DNA of 36,659 nt from Pseudonocardiaceae bacterium (lineage in GTDB: Bacteria; Actinomycetota; Actinomycetes; Mycobacteriales; Pseudonocardiaceae), in assembly GCA_009379815.1 (NCBI GenBank), contig WHSY01000013.1:30113-66771 (forward strand), in the 5' to 3' direction. A model generated the notes under the pieces. It was not told where the DNA came from and searched no databases. It was given only the letters and a program-made list of their open reading frames with translations. Positions 7,798 to 14,243 of this stretch are shown here, one piece after another. Position numbers and translations under genes: made by a program. How positions within the stretch are numbered: position 1 is the stretch's first letter; the number at the start of each line of letters is the position of its first letter.

Positions 7798-7829
7798 CGG
7801 CCCGGTCCCCGAGTGTGGGGACCGGGCCG
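7798..7829 (-). terminator. 13-bp perfect hairpin
   Basis: CGGCCCGGTCCCC (7798-7810) and GGGGACCGGGCCG (7817-7829) flank a 6-nt loop. This strong GC stem in the 7589-8050 gap lies downstream of the capsid gene and is a likely terminator, possibly acting in both directions. No gene is supported in the gap. Confidence 0.6.
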
Positions 7830-7954
7830 CAGGCGTACAGGACCGGTTGTGCGGCCGGATCGGACTTCCAGACTGCGTACAGAACGCGTGAAACCTAGGA
7901 GCGGGGTCACGGAACCGCAGGTCGCGGTGATCTTGCCGCCCTTCCCTCGGGCGA

Positions 7955-7997
7955 GGATCGGCGGGCGCTGAGGAGAAGAGCAAGCGCCCGCCGATCC
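7955..7997 (-). terminator. 15-bp perfect hairpin after the capsid gene
   Basis: GGATCGGCGGGCGCT (7955-7969) and AGCGCCCGCCGATCC (7983-7997) are perfect arms with a 13-nt purine-rich loop. The hairpin lies ~55-95 bp past the capsid stop and is the first strong stem after it, so it is the best terminator candidate for the minus-strand operon. There is no U-run, as is common in high-GC actinobacteria. Confidence 0.65.
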
Positions 7998-8050
7998 CGC
8001 CGTGCGGCGCGTCGCCGGGGCCTGTGGCCGGGGTCGGGCGCCGCGGTCTG

Positions 8051-9253
8051 TTACGCGGCGGTGAGGTCGATGCTGACCACGCCGGCGGGGCGGGTGACGG
8101 CGAACCCGAACCGTCCTTCGCAGCGGAACACGATCTGGTTGGCCTCGAACAGTGAGCCGCCGTCGCCGGCCCCGAACCGGTCGGGGTCGTAGATGTTCTC
8201 GGACCAGTCGATGCGCGCGTCCTCGCGGACCCGCAGCTGCGTGCTGCCGGCGAAGTCGGCGAGATAGCCGGTGCCGACCGGGACGGTCGTCGACAGCGCC
8301 ACCGGCAGCGACCACAGCCGACGGGCGGCACGGTCGACGGGCGCGCGGGTGCGCGGGTTGGCGGCGTACTGCTCGGCGGCCTCCAGCTCGATGGCCTCCC
8401 AGTCTGCGGGGGTGAACACGAATCCGGTACCGGTCAGCCGCAGCACCTCGAGCAGCGTGATGGCCTTGCGGGTGGTGGTCAGCAGGTCGGTGGTGTGGGC
8501 CTGCAGCTGGATGCCGGACACGTTGGCGAGGCCGGTGAGGTTCTCCCCGGTGCCGTCGCCGGTCAGGATCTGGTCCTCGAGGGCGGTCTCAAGCCCCAGG
8601 CGAAGCTCGGTGTCGACGAACCGCTCGAGCAGCGGCGCGTCGTCGAGGTCCTGGCGGGCGATGGGCTCCGACAGGTGCGCGATGGTGTGGGTGCGGTCTT
8701 CGACCTTCTCGAGGGAGAAGATGCTGGTGGGTTTGCGCTCGCCGGGTGCGACGGGGGCGGCGTTGCTGGTGCGCACCGTCTGCCGCAGGTACGCCCAGCG
8801 GCCCACGTTGTCGGCCTGGGTGGGGATCAGCTGCCGCAGGCTCAGGATCGGCTCGGCTTCGCGGACGGGTTCGGTGTTGACGGGCACGGTCACCGGGACC
8901 GCCCCGGACGGCATGAGTGCCTTGAACTGGCCCATGGCGTCGGAGTTGGCGCGGACGACGTGTTTGGCCCAGGTGGTGCCGCCGGTGGCGGTGACTCGCC
9001 GGTCACCGGACGGGGCGGCGGCGTCGGGTGCGCCGAGGGCTTCGCCGAGTTCGCGGGCGGACGCGGCGGCGGCTTCGTCGTCGCGGGCCTTCTCCATCTG
9101 CGGCCGCAGCCGCTTGGCTTCGTCCATGTGCCATTGGGCGGTTTCGCGTTCGGTGTCGGTGAAGTCGCGGCCGGCGTCGTCGGCGGTGCGCGCGATCGAC
9201 TTCGCGGCTTGGAGGTGCTGCTGGTACTGCGCGTGGAGCAGTTCGTGGTTCAT
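8051..9253 (-). CDS. Phage major capsid protein, HK97 fold
   Basis: This 400-residue protein is the building block of an HK97-type phage head. Residues 1-75 are charged and helical (ERETAQWHMDEAKRLRPQM), like the delta/scaffold region of unprocessed capsid proteins. From ~100 the sequence follows the phage_capsid family: a hydrophobic N-arm (PVTVPVNTEPVREAEP), the E-loop region near 155-185, and the hallmark ILTGDGTGENLTGLAN (~229-244). The C-terminal part contains FVFTPADWEAIELE and ends FGFAVTRPAGVVSIDLTAA. Length is normal and the frame is intact. ATG 9253 has an upstream GGAAAGGG. It is the last gene of the minus-strand operon. No portal, protease, terminase or tail gene accompanies it, which is odd. 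It may form a particle, recruit helper-phage functions, act as an encapsulin-like shell or interfere with phage assembly. Confidence 0.9.
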   Translation of the reverse strand: MNHELLHAQYQQHLQAAKSIARTADDAGRDFTDTERETAQWHMDEAKRLRPQMEKARDDEAAAASARELGEALGAPDAAAPSGDRRVTATGGTTWAKHVVRANSDAMGQFKALMPSGAVPVTVPVNTEPVREAEPILSLRQLIPTQADNVGRWAYLRQTVRTSNAAPVAPGERKPTSIFSLEKVEDRTHTIAHLSEPIARQDLDDAPLLERFVDTELRLGLETALEDQILTGDGTGENLTGLANVSGIQLQAHTTDLLTTTRKAITLLEVLRLTGTGFVFTPADWEAIELEAAEQYAANPRTRAPVDRAARRLWSLPVALSTTVPVGTGYLADFAGSTQLRVREDARIDWSENIYDPDRFGAGDGGSLFEANQIVFRCEGRFGFAVTRPAGVVSIDLTAA

Positions 9254-9409
9254 GTGGGCACACCCTTTCCGGTGCCGTGGTGACGGGGACCGGTCGGCTC
9301 CGCTGGGGCGGGGGCTCCTCGCCGGGACTGGGGGCGTCTTGGCCCTGGGGGGCTCCTCGACGCCGCGCCGGTCGGCTTGGCCGGGCCGCGGGGTGGACCT
9401 AGGTGGATT

Positions 9410-9679
9410 CTATCCGGTGGTGGCGCCGATGGTGCGGGAGTGTTCGTGGCCGTGTCGCCAGGTGGTGAGTTCGGCGCGGCCGTCGCCGAGTGGCAGCAGC
9501 CGCGACGCCTGTGCGGCGTCGACCCACCAGCACGCGAGGTCGGTGACGAGTTGCACCGCGTCGTGCTGGTCGCGGGTGGCGACCAGCGGCCTGCCGAGTT
9601 CCACACCGTCGGGGACGTGGCGCGCCCACACCACCAGCGCGTACTCGGCGGCGTCGTCGGTGATCCCGATTGTCTTCAC
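9410..9679 (-). CDS. Unknown 89-residue protein upstream of the capsid gene
   Basis: The start is GTG 9679, whose GTG shares two bases with the TGA of the gene before it (GTGA overlap). The sequence begins MKTIGITDDAAEYALVVWA and contains an acidic, tryptophan-containing middle (LACWWVDAAQA). It is soluble, with no membrane segment. I do not recognise the family. The gap to the capsid start is 156 bp (9254-9409); that gap holds a CCTAGG at 9398 and two copies of GGGGGCTCCTCG (9310-9321 and 9348-9359), so the capsid gene may have its own control signals. A capsid accessory role is possible only by position. Confidence 0.65.
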   Translation of the reverse strand: MKTIGITDDAAEYALVVWARHVPDGVELGRPLVATRDQHDAVQLVTDLACWWVDAAQASRLLPLGDGRAELTTWRHGHEHSRTIGATTG

Positions 9680-9822
9680 GCCGGCCTCCAGTGGCGTTCG
9701 TCCCAGTGCTGCGCGGCGGGCAGGTCTTCAGCGGGCACGTCTTCGGTGTCGGCGTCGCCGGCCCAGTCGGGTCGGGTGCGGTGGACCCGCACCAGGGGCC
9801 GGTCGTCGTCGGGGTAGGTCAT
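9676..9822 (-). CDS. Unknown 48-residue acidic protein
   Basis: ATG at 9822 begins MTYPDDDRPLVRVHRTRP and the protein ends QHWDERHWRPA. It has many Asp/Glu and Trp/His residues and no hydrophobic segment. The upstream extension of this frame is arginine-rich and looks like a shadow of other frames, so the short form is preferred. Its stop overlaps the next start (GTGA), which supports real coding. The function is unknown. Confidence 0.55.
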   Translation of the reverse strand: MTYPDDDRPLVRVHRTRPDWAGDADTEDVPAEDLPAAQHWDERHWRPA

Positions 9823-9863
9823 CGCTTCTCCGATCCGGTGGGTGGTAGCGGTGTGGCGCCGGG

Positions 9864-10175
9864 TCACGACAACGCGTCGGGAAGGTCGTTGGTGGCGTAG
9901 AGGGCTTCCTCGCATGCCCAGGCGGCCTCGTTCTCCTCGACGGCGGGATGCGCCCATTCCCACGTCTGCGGGGCGTCGGTCGCCCAGGCGTCGCCCACAT
10001 GCGTCACGTCGGCGACGACCAGGAACACCTCAGCGCGGGGTGATTTGTAGGCACGGACGGCGTCCTGGGCGGCCGCAAAGATGCCCTCATTCATCGCCTC
10101 GGCGTCGGACTCGGCCAGCGTGAAGCTCACCTCGTTGTAGGGCGCGTGGATCGGGCAGATGGCGTAGAGATTCAC
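9864..10175 (-). CDS. Unknown 103-residue acidic protein
   Basis: GTG 10175 is preceded by GGAAGGA, so the short form (MNLYAICPIHAPYNEVSFTL) is favoured over the longer frame from 10247, which would overlap the ATPase gene end. The protein is soluble and acidic, with a predicted alpha/beta pattern (SPRAEVFLVVADVTHVGDAW) and a C-terminal acidic helix (EENEAAWACEEAL). No family is recognised. It lies 19 bp after the ATPase gene in the same orientation and is probably co-transcribed with it and with the capsid gene downstream. Confidence 0.65.
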   Translation of the reverse strand: MNLYAICPIHAPYNEVSFTLAESDAEAMNEGIFAAAQDAVRAYKSPRAEVFLVVADVTHVGDAWATDAPQTWEWAHPAVEENEAAWACEEALYATNDLPDALS

Positions 10176-10194
10176 AGCTTGTTCCTTCCGTCGG

Positions 10195-11448
10195 TCATGG
10201 CTTCTCCGTAGGGGTAGTGACATTTCTGGCCAACTTTCGGGCCTCACGGAGCACGTCGGTGCTCACGTCGTCGGCGAGCGTGTAGACCCAGCGCACCGAC
10301 TGCCCGTAGGGCTCCTCTCTGACCACCAGCAGGCCGAGCAGGTGCAGCTCCTGCAGCGTGCGGTCGACGGTCTTACGCGGCAGCTGCAGCCGCTTGACCA
10401 CATCGGCGGTGCGCGACCAGGGGTGCGCGGCCACGTCGCCGAGCACGTCGATCCGCAGCGGCGGCATGCTGTCGCCGCCGCAGCGTTTCGCCGCGGACAT
10501 GGCGTCCTCGCGGGTCATGCCCAGCACCAGGCCGCCGCGCACCAGTTGCACCAGCTGCTTGGCGTAGCGGGTGGGCATCTCCAGCGCATGAGCGAACACC
10601 GGGTCACCCTGGAAGTCGCGCTCGACGGCGGTACGCGCACGGGTCACCAGGTCGGCGAGGCTGAGCAGGGTGTCAAGCTCGGGACCGAGCAGGTCGATCT
10701 CTGCGTCTGCGTCGTGGTCGACTTTCAGTAGCTCGCCGACGAGCTTGGACAGCTCGGCGCGCATGGCGACCTCGGAGTTGACGTTGCGCATGGCTTGGCG
10801 GCCGGCGGACTGGCGGTGCTGCCCGGAGTTGAGCCGCACCAGCACGAACCGGTCACCCATGGTGGCGATGACCTGGTGCGCGGAGTCCCACGCGGTGGTG
10901 ACCGCGCCGATGAGCACGATCCGGCCTTTCCAGGTGAGGGTCTGCCCGCCGTCGGTGCCGAGGTTCCGGCTCCACCGGCCGTCGTAGATCTCGCGGAGCG
11001 CGGCGAGCACCAGGGCGCGGGTGTCGCGGTTCATCGACAAGATGCTGGTGAAGTCCTTGAGCACCAGGGTGCCGCTGCTGCCGAGCCGGCGGAGCAGTCC
11101 ACCGTTGGCGTTCTTGGCGCGTTCGCTGCGGCTGGTGCCCGAGATCAGCGCGGCCTCACCGCTGATGGTGGACTCGATGAGCGCGCCCGCGCCCTCGAGT
11201 GGCATGAGCGTCTCGGTCTTGGCCGCGCCGGACCCGCCTACCACGAGCAGCCACGGCGGGTCGCCGCCGAGCCATTCGGCTGCGGCGGCGCACAGCACAC
11301 AGTTCAGCGCACCGAGGTCGTATCCCTCGCCGAACCACCGCAGGTACGCCTCGTGCACCGCGGCCAAAAGTTGGCCAGATTTGTCAGTAGGGGTATGGGA
11401 CGCGCCCTCATCGGCCATGCGTCGGGAGACCTCCTCGCTACGGGTCAC
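10195..11448 (-). CDS. P-loop ATPase with C-terminal winged helix (probable replication/DNA-handling protein)
   Basis: GTG 11448 overlaps the stop of the 69-residue gene (GTGA) and gives a 417-residue protein; the longer frame back to 11664 overlaps that gene and is rejected. Residues 65-80 hold a variant Walker A, LVVGGSGAAKTET. Residues 126-134 (LVLKDFTSI) look like Walker B, followed by SMNRDTRALVLAALREIYDGRW and a sensor-like segment IVLIGAVTTAWD (~177-188). The C-terminal ~325-390 resembles a winged helix (AHPWSRTADVVKRLQLPRK ... LLGLLVVRE). Related ATPases occur in actinophages and small actinobacterial elements. It occupies the place of a replication initiator, so a helicase-loader or initiator role is inferred. 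The P-loop departs from GxxxxGK[ST]: Ala precedes Lys. Confidence 0.8.
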   Translation of the reverse strand: MTRSEEVSRRMADEGASHTPTDKSGQLLAAVHEAYLRWFGEGYDLGALNCVLCAAAAEWLGGDPPWLLVVGGSGAAKTETLMPLEGAGALIESTISGEAALISGTSRSERAKNANGGLLRRLGSSGTLVLKDFTSILSMNRDTRALVLAALREIYDGRWSRNLGTDGGQTLTWKGRIVLIGAVTTAWDSAHQVIATMGDRFVLVRLNSGQHRQSAGRQAMRNVNSEVAMRAELSKLVGELLKVDHDADAEIDLLGPELDTLLSLADLVTRARTAVERDFQGDPVFAHALEMPTRYAKQLVQLVRGGLVLGMTREDAMSAAKRCGGDSMPPLRIDVLGDVAAHPWSRTADVVKRLQLPRKTVDRTLQELHLLGLLVVREEPYGQSVRWVYTLADDVSTDVLREARKLARNVTTPTEKP

Positions 11449-11654
11449 GACGCCTTCCCCCTGGGTAGGCGCAACCCGCGGAACGGGCGCACCGTGCGTG
11501 AGCCGTCGCCGCGCTCGATGAGCACATTGCGCGGGGCGTGCCGACGCGGCGGGCGGGTCCAGACCAGCGGTGAGTCCGGTTCCGCTGCGGGCTTCTGCCA
11601 GCGGGAAACCGCAACAACCGGCTGGCCTCGCTCGAGGTATGTACGGCCGATCAC
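11445..11654 (-). CDS. Small basic protein (69 residues) next to xis and the ATPase
   Basis: GTG 11654 overlaps the stop of the upstream gene (GTGA), and its own stop overlaps the ATPase start in the same way. The protein begins MIGRTYLERGQPVVAVSRWQ, has an Arg/Pro-rich middle (TRPPRRHAPRNVLIERGDG) and ends RTVRPFRGLRLPRGKAS. Small proteins of this pattern, with PRNVLI and RPFRGLR, are typical next to xis and replication genes in actinomycete integrative elements. Its biochemical role is unknown; the high positive charge suggests nucleic-acid contact. Confidence 0.75.
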   Translation of the reverse strand: MIGRTYLERGQPVVAVSRWQKPAAEPDSPLVWTRPPRRHAPRNVLIERGDGSRTVRPFRGLRLPRGKAS

Positions 11655-12052
11655 GCCGCCTCACCCCTTCGACGCTTCAGCTCGGCGTGAGACGGGCGCC
11701 GTGACTGCTCGGTCCAGTCGTGGCCGGCTGACAGGTCGTAGGACATCTCGCGCAGCCGTTCCCGCACCGCACGGTCCGGGTCGTGGATCAGCCACGCCTC
11801 GGACAGGATGAGCAGGGTGGCGACCTTCACGTCATCGCCGGCCGCCCACCACCGCGCGGTGCCCACGCCGGGGATGCGGCCGTGGCGACGCCGCACCCCG
11901 GTCAGCACCAGGGACACGAGCCGGTGGGCCTCGGCGAGCAGTTCCACATCGTCGAGTCGACCCGGGGTATGCTCAGACTCGAACCTGCCCGGTTCAACTT
12001 CGCCGCCCTGGTCGTGCCCCTCGCCGCCGGGGCGGCGTTTCACGTCAGTCAC
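11651..12052 (-). CDS. 133-residue element protein, DUF2742-like
   Basis: GTG 12052 overlaps the predicted TGA of xis (12049-12051), which fixes the start. The N-terminal ~40 residues are polar and probably disordered. The C-terminal part contains ARWWAAGDDVKVATLLILSE and DLSAGHDWTEQSRRPSHAEL, followed by KRRR. The ARWWAA and HDW-x-RRPSHAELKRRR pattern recalls the DUF2742 family found in mycobacterial phages and prophage-like elements; this is a by-eye match and moderate in strength. It lies between xis and the ATPase in one overlapping gene run. Because xis is frameshifted, its first reading frame actually runs on into this gene. Confidence 0.7.
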   Translation of the reverse strand: MTDVKRRPGGEGHDQGGEVEPGRFESEHTPGRLDDVELLAEAHRLVSLVLTGVRRRHGRIPGVGTARWWAAGDDVKVATLLILSEAWLIHDPDRAVRERLREMSYDLSAGHDWTEQSRRPSHAELKRRRGEAA

Positions 12053-12246
12053 GCGGCGGTCCCCCCGTGGTCGTTGGCCTCCTGAGCGGTGAGCCACTGC
12101 TCGACGGCCTCGCGGCGGTATCGCACGGCCTTGCCGACCCGGAAGCCGGGCGGCCCCGAACGATCGGGCACGCCAGTTTGTGAGGGTCTTCTCTTCGACG
12201 CCGAGCAGCTGCGCTACCTCCGCTCGGGTCATCAGCTTGCGCTCCA
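12049..12246 (-). pseudogene. xis: Excisionase (Xis), MerR-type helix-turn-helix, frameshifted as read
   Basis: ATG 12246 gives MERKLMTRAEVAQLLGVEEK then TLTNWRA, the usual start of an actinobacterial Xis. The expected next part, GPPGFRVGKAVRYRREAVEQ then WLTAQEAND, is present but in another frame, ending at TGA 12049-12051. Removing one C from the CCC at 12166-12168 (plus-strand GGG) would give a continuous ~65-residue Xis with NWRADRSGPPGFRVGK. As it stands, translation leaves the Xis frame and runs into the next gene. Both halves fit the family well, so the break is recent, a sequencing error, or a recoding site. Without Xis, excision of the element would be impaired. Confidence 0.8.
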
Positions 12247-12305
12247 TGTGCACTCCGTCCGCTACTGCTGTGGCAGCGAAACCGTATCCTGCCGGTATAA
12301 GACGA

Positions 12306-12335
12306 ATCATGCCGACAGGGCTTGCGTGTTGTCAA
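12306..12335 (-). promoter_or_regulatory. Candidate promoter for the xis-capsid operon
   Basis: On the minus strand a perfect TTGACA (12335-12330) is followed after 18 nt by CATGAT (12311-12306), giving a leader of ~55 nt before xis. It overlaps the leftmost part of the regulator promoter on the other strand, as expected of a switch region. Assignment is by motif only. Confidence 0.45.
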
Positions 12336-12351
12336 CAGGGCGCGTTAACGT
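12322..12351 (+). promoter_or_regulatory. Candidate leaderless promoter of the XRE regulator
   Basis: TTGCGT (12322-12327) and TAACGT (12346-12351) are separated by 18 nt. The -10 ends 7 nt before ATG 12359, the spacing expected for a leaderless mRNA starting at the ATG. The palindromes CGTTAACG (12343-12350) and GTTGTCAAC (12329-12337) lie inside it and could be autoregulatory operators. Confidence 0.4.
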
Positions 12352-12358
12352 TGCCCCC

Positions 12359-12976
12359 ATGGAATCGCGGCGCCAGGGAGGCGCACCCGTCACGGCGGTC
12401 ATCGCGGAGCGCGTCAAGGCGCTGCGGACCGACGCTCGCCTGTCCGGCCCTGCACTAGCTGCCGCGATGAACGAGCACGGGATCCCGTGGAACCGCACGA
12501 CGCTGGCGAAGCTGGAAACCGGGCGCCGGGAAACCGTCACCGTGCCGGAGTTCCTCGCCCTGGCCCTGGTCCTTGACGTGCCTCCCGTGCTGCTGCTGGC
12601 CGACCCGCGGCGTAACGGCACAGTGCCGGTTGCCGAGGGCCTCGAGCTGGGGCCGTGGGAGGTGCTGCTGTGGCTGGTCGGCGAGGGCACGATCACCGGC
12701 TCGCCCCGGAACACCGTCGCGATGGACTTGATCACCGAGGGTCGGATCGCTGCCGAGATGGCCGGGAACCTGCGGCACCGGCAGCGGTTCATGGGCACCG
12801 AAGAGGAGGCGGCCCGCAAGCAGGACGAGCTACACCGCAGCCACCTCGAGACGATGCGGGAGGCGCTGCTGCGGATCGAGGAACTCGGCGCGACGGTGCC
12901 GCAGATGGGACCGCACGTCCTACAGCGCGCCGCCGAGCTCGACGTCAAGCTGCCCGGCCAGAACGGGGAGGGCTGA
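12359..12976 (+). CDS. XRE-family transcriptional regulator
   Basis: This 205-residue protein has an N-terminal helix-turn-helix (~13-75: VIAERVKALRTDARLSGPAL ... WNRTTLAKLETGRRETVTV, then PEFLALALVLDV), a typical XRE/Cro fold. The C-terminal half is helical and charged (HRSHLETMREALLRIEELG) and may dimerise. ATG 12359 is chosen because it starts at the HTH-bearing segment and sits correctly for a leaderless promoter; the long upstream extension of this frame covers the divergent xis region and is not protein-like. It is divergent from xis and lies 3 bp upstream of the integrase, so it probably controls the choice between integration and excision/replication. Palindromes in its promoter suggest autoregulation. 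Confidence 0.85.
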   Translation: MESRRQGGAPVTAVIAERVKALRTDARLSGPALAAAMNEHGIPWNRTTLAKLETGRRETVTVPEFLALALVLDVPPVLLLADPRRNGTVPVAEGLELGPWEVLLWLVGEGTITGSPRNTVAMDLITEGRIAAEMAGNLRHRQRFMGTEEEAARKQDELHRSHLETMREALLRIEELGATVPQMGPHVLQRAAELDVKLPGQNGEG

Positions 12977-12979
12977 GCG

Positions 12980-14176
12980 GTGGGCCACGTCCAGGACCGC
13001 TGGTACCGCAAGGACGGCACCCCGACGGCCCGCTGCGGTCAGGGCAGGCGATACCGGGTGCGCTACTCGGTCGATGGGCGAGAGGCGCCGAACGAGTCGT
13101 CGCACCGCAAGGGCGAGGCGACCCGGCGGCTGACGGCGCTCGAGGCCGACCTACTCCGTGGGCAGTGGGTCGACCCGTCCGACACGACCACGGTGGCGTC
13201 GTACGCGAGGACGACCGCATCCACCCGGCCGCACAGTGAGCGCACCGCGGCGCGGGTCGAGTCGCTGATCCGCAACCACCTCGAGGGCACGGCGCTGGGC
13301 GGCCGCCGGTTGGCGGCGGTGCGGCCGTCCGAGGCACAGGGGTGGGTGACCGATCGGGCGCAGCACCTCGCGCCGTCCACGCTTCGCCTCCTGGTCGGTC
13401 TGGTGCGGCAGGTGTACGCGGCGGCGGTGGCCGATCGGCTGGTCGCGTCGTCACCGTTCGCGCGGGTCACGCTGCCCAGCGCCGAGCAGGAACGGGTGGT
13501 GCCGCTGACCGTCGAGCAGGTGCAGCGGCTGGCGGCCGTGATGGCACCCCGCTACCAGGCGCTGGTGCTCACGCAGGCTGGGTTGGGGCTGCGGCTCGGC
13601 GAGGCGCTCGGGCTCCGGGTCGACGACGTCGACTTTCTGCGGCGGACGGTGCGGATCGAGCACCAGGCCGCGCAGAAGAGCCGGCGGCTGGTGCCGCCGA
13701 AGACGCCGACCTCGCGGCGAGTGCTGCCGCTGCCGAAGGTCGCCGCGGACGCGTTGGCCGAGCATCTGCGGGTGTTCCCGGCCTCGGCACCGGTCGGCTG
13801 CCACTGCCCGGCCAAGGTGACCTGCTCGCGCTCGGCGTCGGGCCTGCTGTTCCACACGTCGACCGACCGTCCGTATGCCTCAGAGCACTACGGAACCCGG
13901 GTGTTCGGCGCGGGTATCGAGCGCGCGAAGCTGCCGGCGGGAACCACTCCGCACGACCTGCGCCACCACTACGCCTCGGTACTGCTGGCCGCCGGTGAGT
14001 CGGTCGTCGCGGTCGCCGAGCGGCTCGGACACACCGACGCGACGCTGGTGCTGCAGGTCTACGGGCACCTCATGGCCGACCGCGAGGACCACACCCGGCG
14101 GGCGGTCGACACGGCGCACCACGCGGTTTTCGAGGCGCCTCGTGAATCCGCCACGGCCCAGGGACGGCCCCGATGA
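12980..14176 (+). CDS. int: Tyrosine-type site-specific integrase
   Basis: This 398-residue recombinase integrates the element at the 3' end of menB. Catalytic residues are all visible: Arg205 (GLGLRLGEALGLR), Lys241 in the beta-hairpin, His325 and Arg328 (HDLRHHYAS), His351 (RLGHTDA) and the nucleophile Tyr361 (LQVYGHLM). The N-terminus has an arm-binding domain (RWYRKDGTPTARCGQGRRYR) and a SAM-like core-binding domain (~70-160). A Cys/His insert CHCPAKVTC (~274-282) lies between the catalytic Lys and His. GTG 12980 lies 3 bp after the regulator stop, so the two are co-transcribed. The gene ends 47 bp before attR, as usual for integrases that act on an adjacent site. Confidence 0.95.
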   Translation: MGHVQDRWYRKDGTPTARCGQGRRYRVRYSVDGREAPNESSHRKGEATRRLTALEADLLRGQWVDPSDTTTVASYARTTASTRPHSERTAARVESLIRNHLEGTALGGRRLAAVRPSEAQGWVTDRAQHLAPSTLRLLVGLVRQVYAAAVADRLVASSPFARVTLPSAEQERVVPLTVEQVQRLAAVMAPRYQALVLTQAGLGLRLGEALGLRVDDVDFLRRTVRIEHQAAQKSRRLVPPKTPTSRRVLPLPKVAADALAEHLRVFPASAPVGCHCPAKVTCSRSASGLLFHTSTDRPYASEHYGTRVFGAGIERAKLPAGTTPHDLRHHYASVLLAAGESVVAVAERLGHTDATLVLQVYGHLMADREDHTRRAVDTAHHAVFEAPRESATAQGRPR

Positions 14177-14223
14177 TCTCACCTACTGCTGCGGTGCAGG
14201 TCAGGGCCGGGTTTCCGGTCACT

Positions 14224-14243
14224 GTCAGTAGTACCAGGGGAAC
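14224..14243. repeat. Right attachment site (attR), 20-bp core inside menB
   Basis: This is an identical copy of 3409-3428. The core holds the MenB codons Phe-Pro-Trp-Tyr-Tyr and stop on the minus strand, so the host gene remains whole. Integrases that target the 3' end of a protein gene rather than a tRNA commonly rebuild the gene end in this way. Confidence 0.9.

Larger units (their letters stand above)
3409..14243. mobile_element. Integrative element (AICE-like) inserted at the 3' end of menB, with a phage capsid gene
   Basis: A 10.8-kb element is bounded by a perfect 20-bp direct repeat at 3409-3428 and 14224-14243. Contents in order are: a plus-strand transfer operon with an FtsK/TraB-type translocase, a convergent minus-strand operon with excisionase, ATPase/winged-helix protein and HK97 capsid protein, and a plus-strand XRE regulator plus tyrosine integrase. 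The integrase gene stops 47 bp before the right repeat, the usual place for an integrase beside its attachment site. The layout resembles actinomycete integrative and conjugative elements, but I see no RepSA, RepAM or prim-pol gene. The capsid gene recalls small actinobacterial prophage-like elements such as phiRv1/phiRv2. Boundaries are well supported; conjugative ability is inferred. Confidence 0.92.

Noticed and set aside
7599-7898. Possible 99-codon plus-strand gene between the convergent operons
   Set aside because: It covers the 27-bp palindrome and a terminator-like hairpin and has no protein-like composition.
7585-8331. 248-codon minus-strand frame
   Set aside because: It overlaps the capsid gene in another frame and spans the two strong hairpins.
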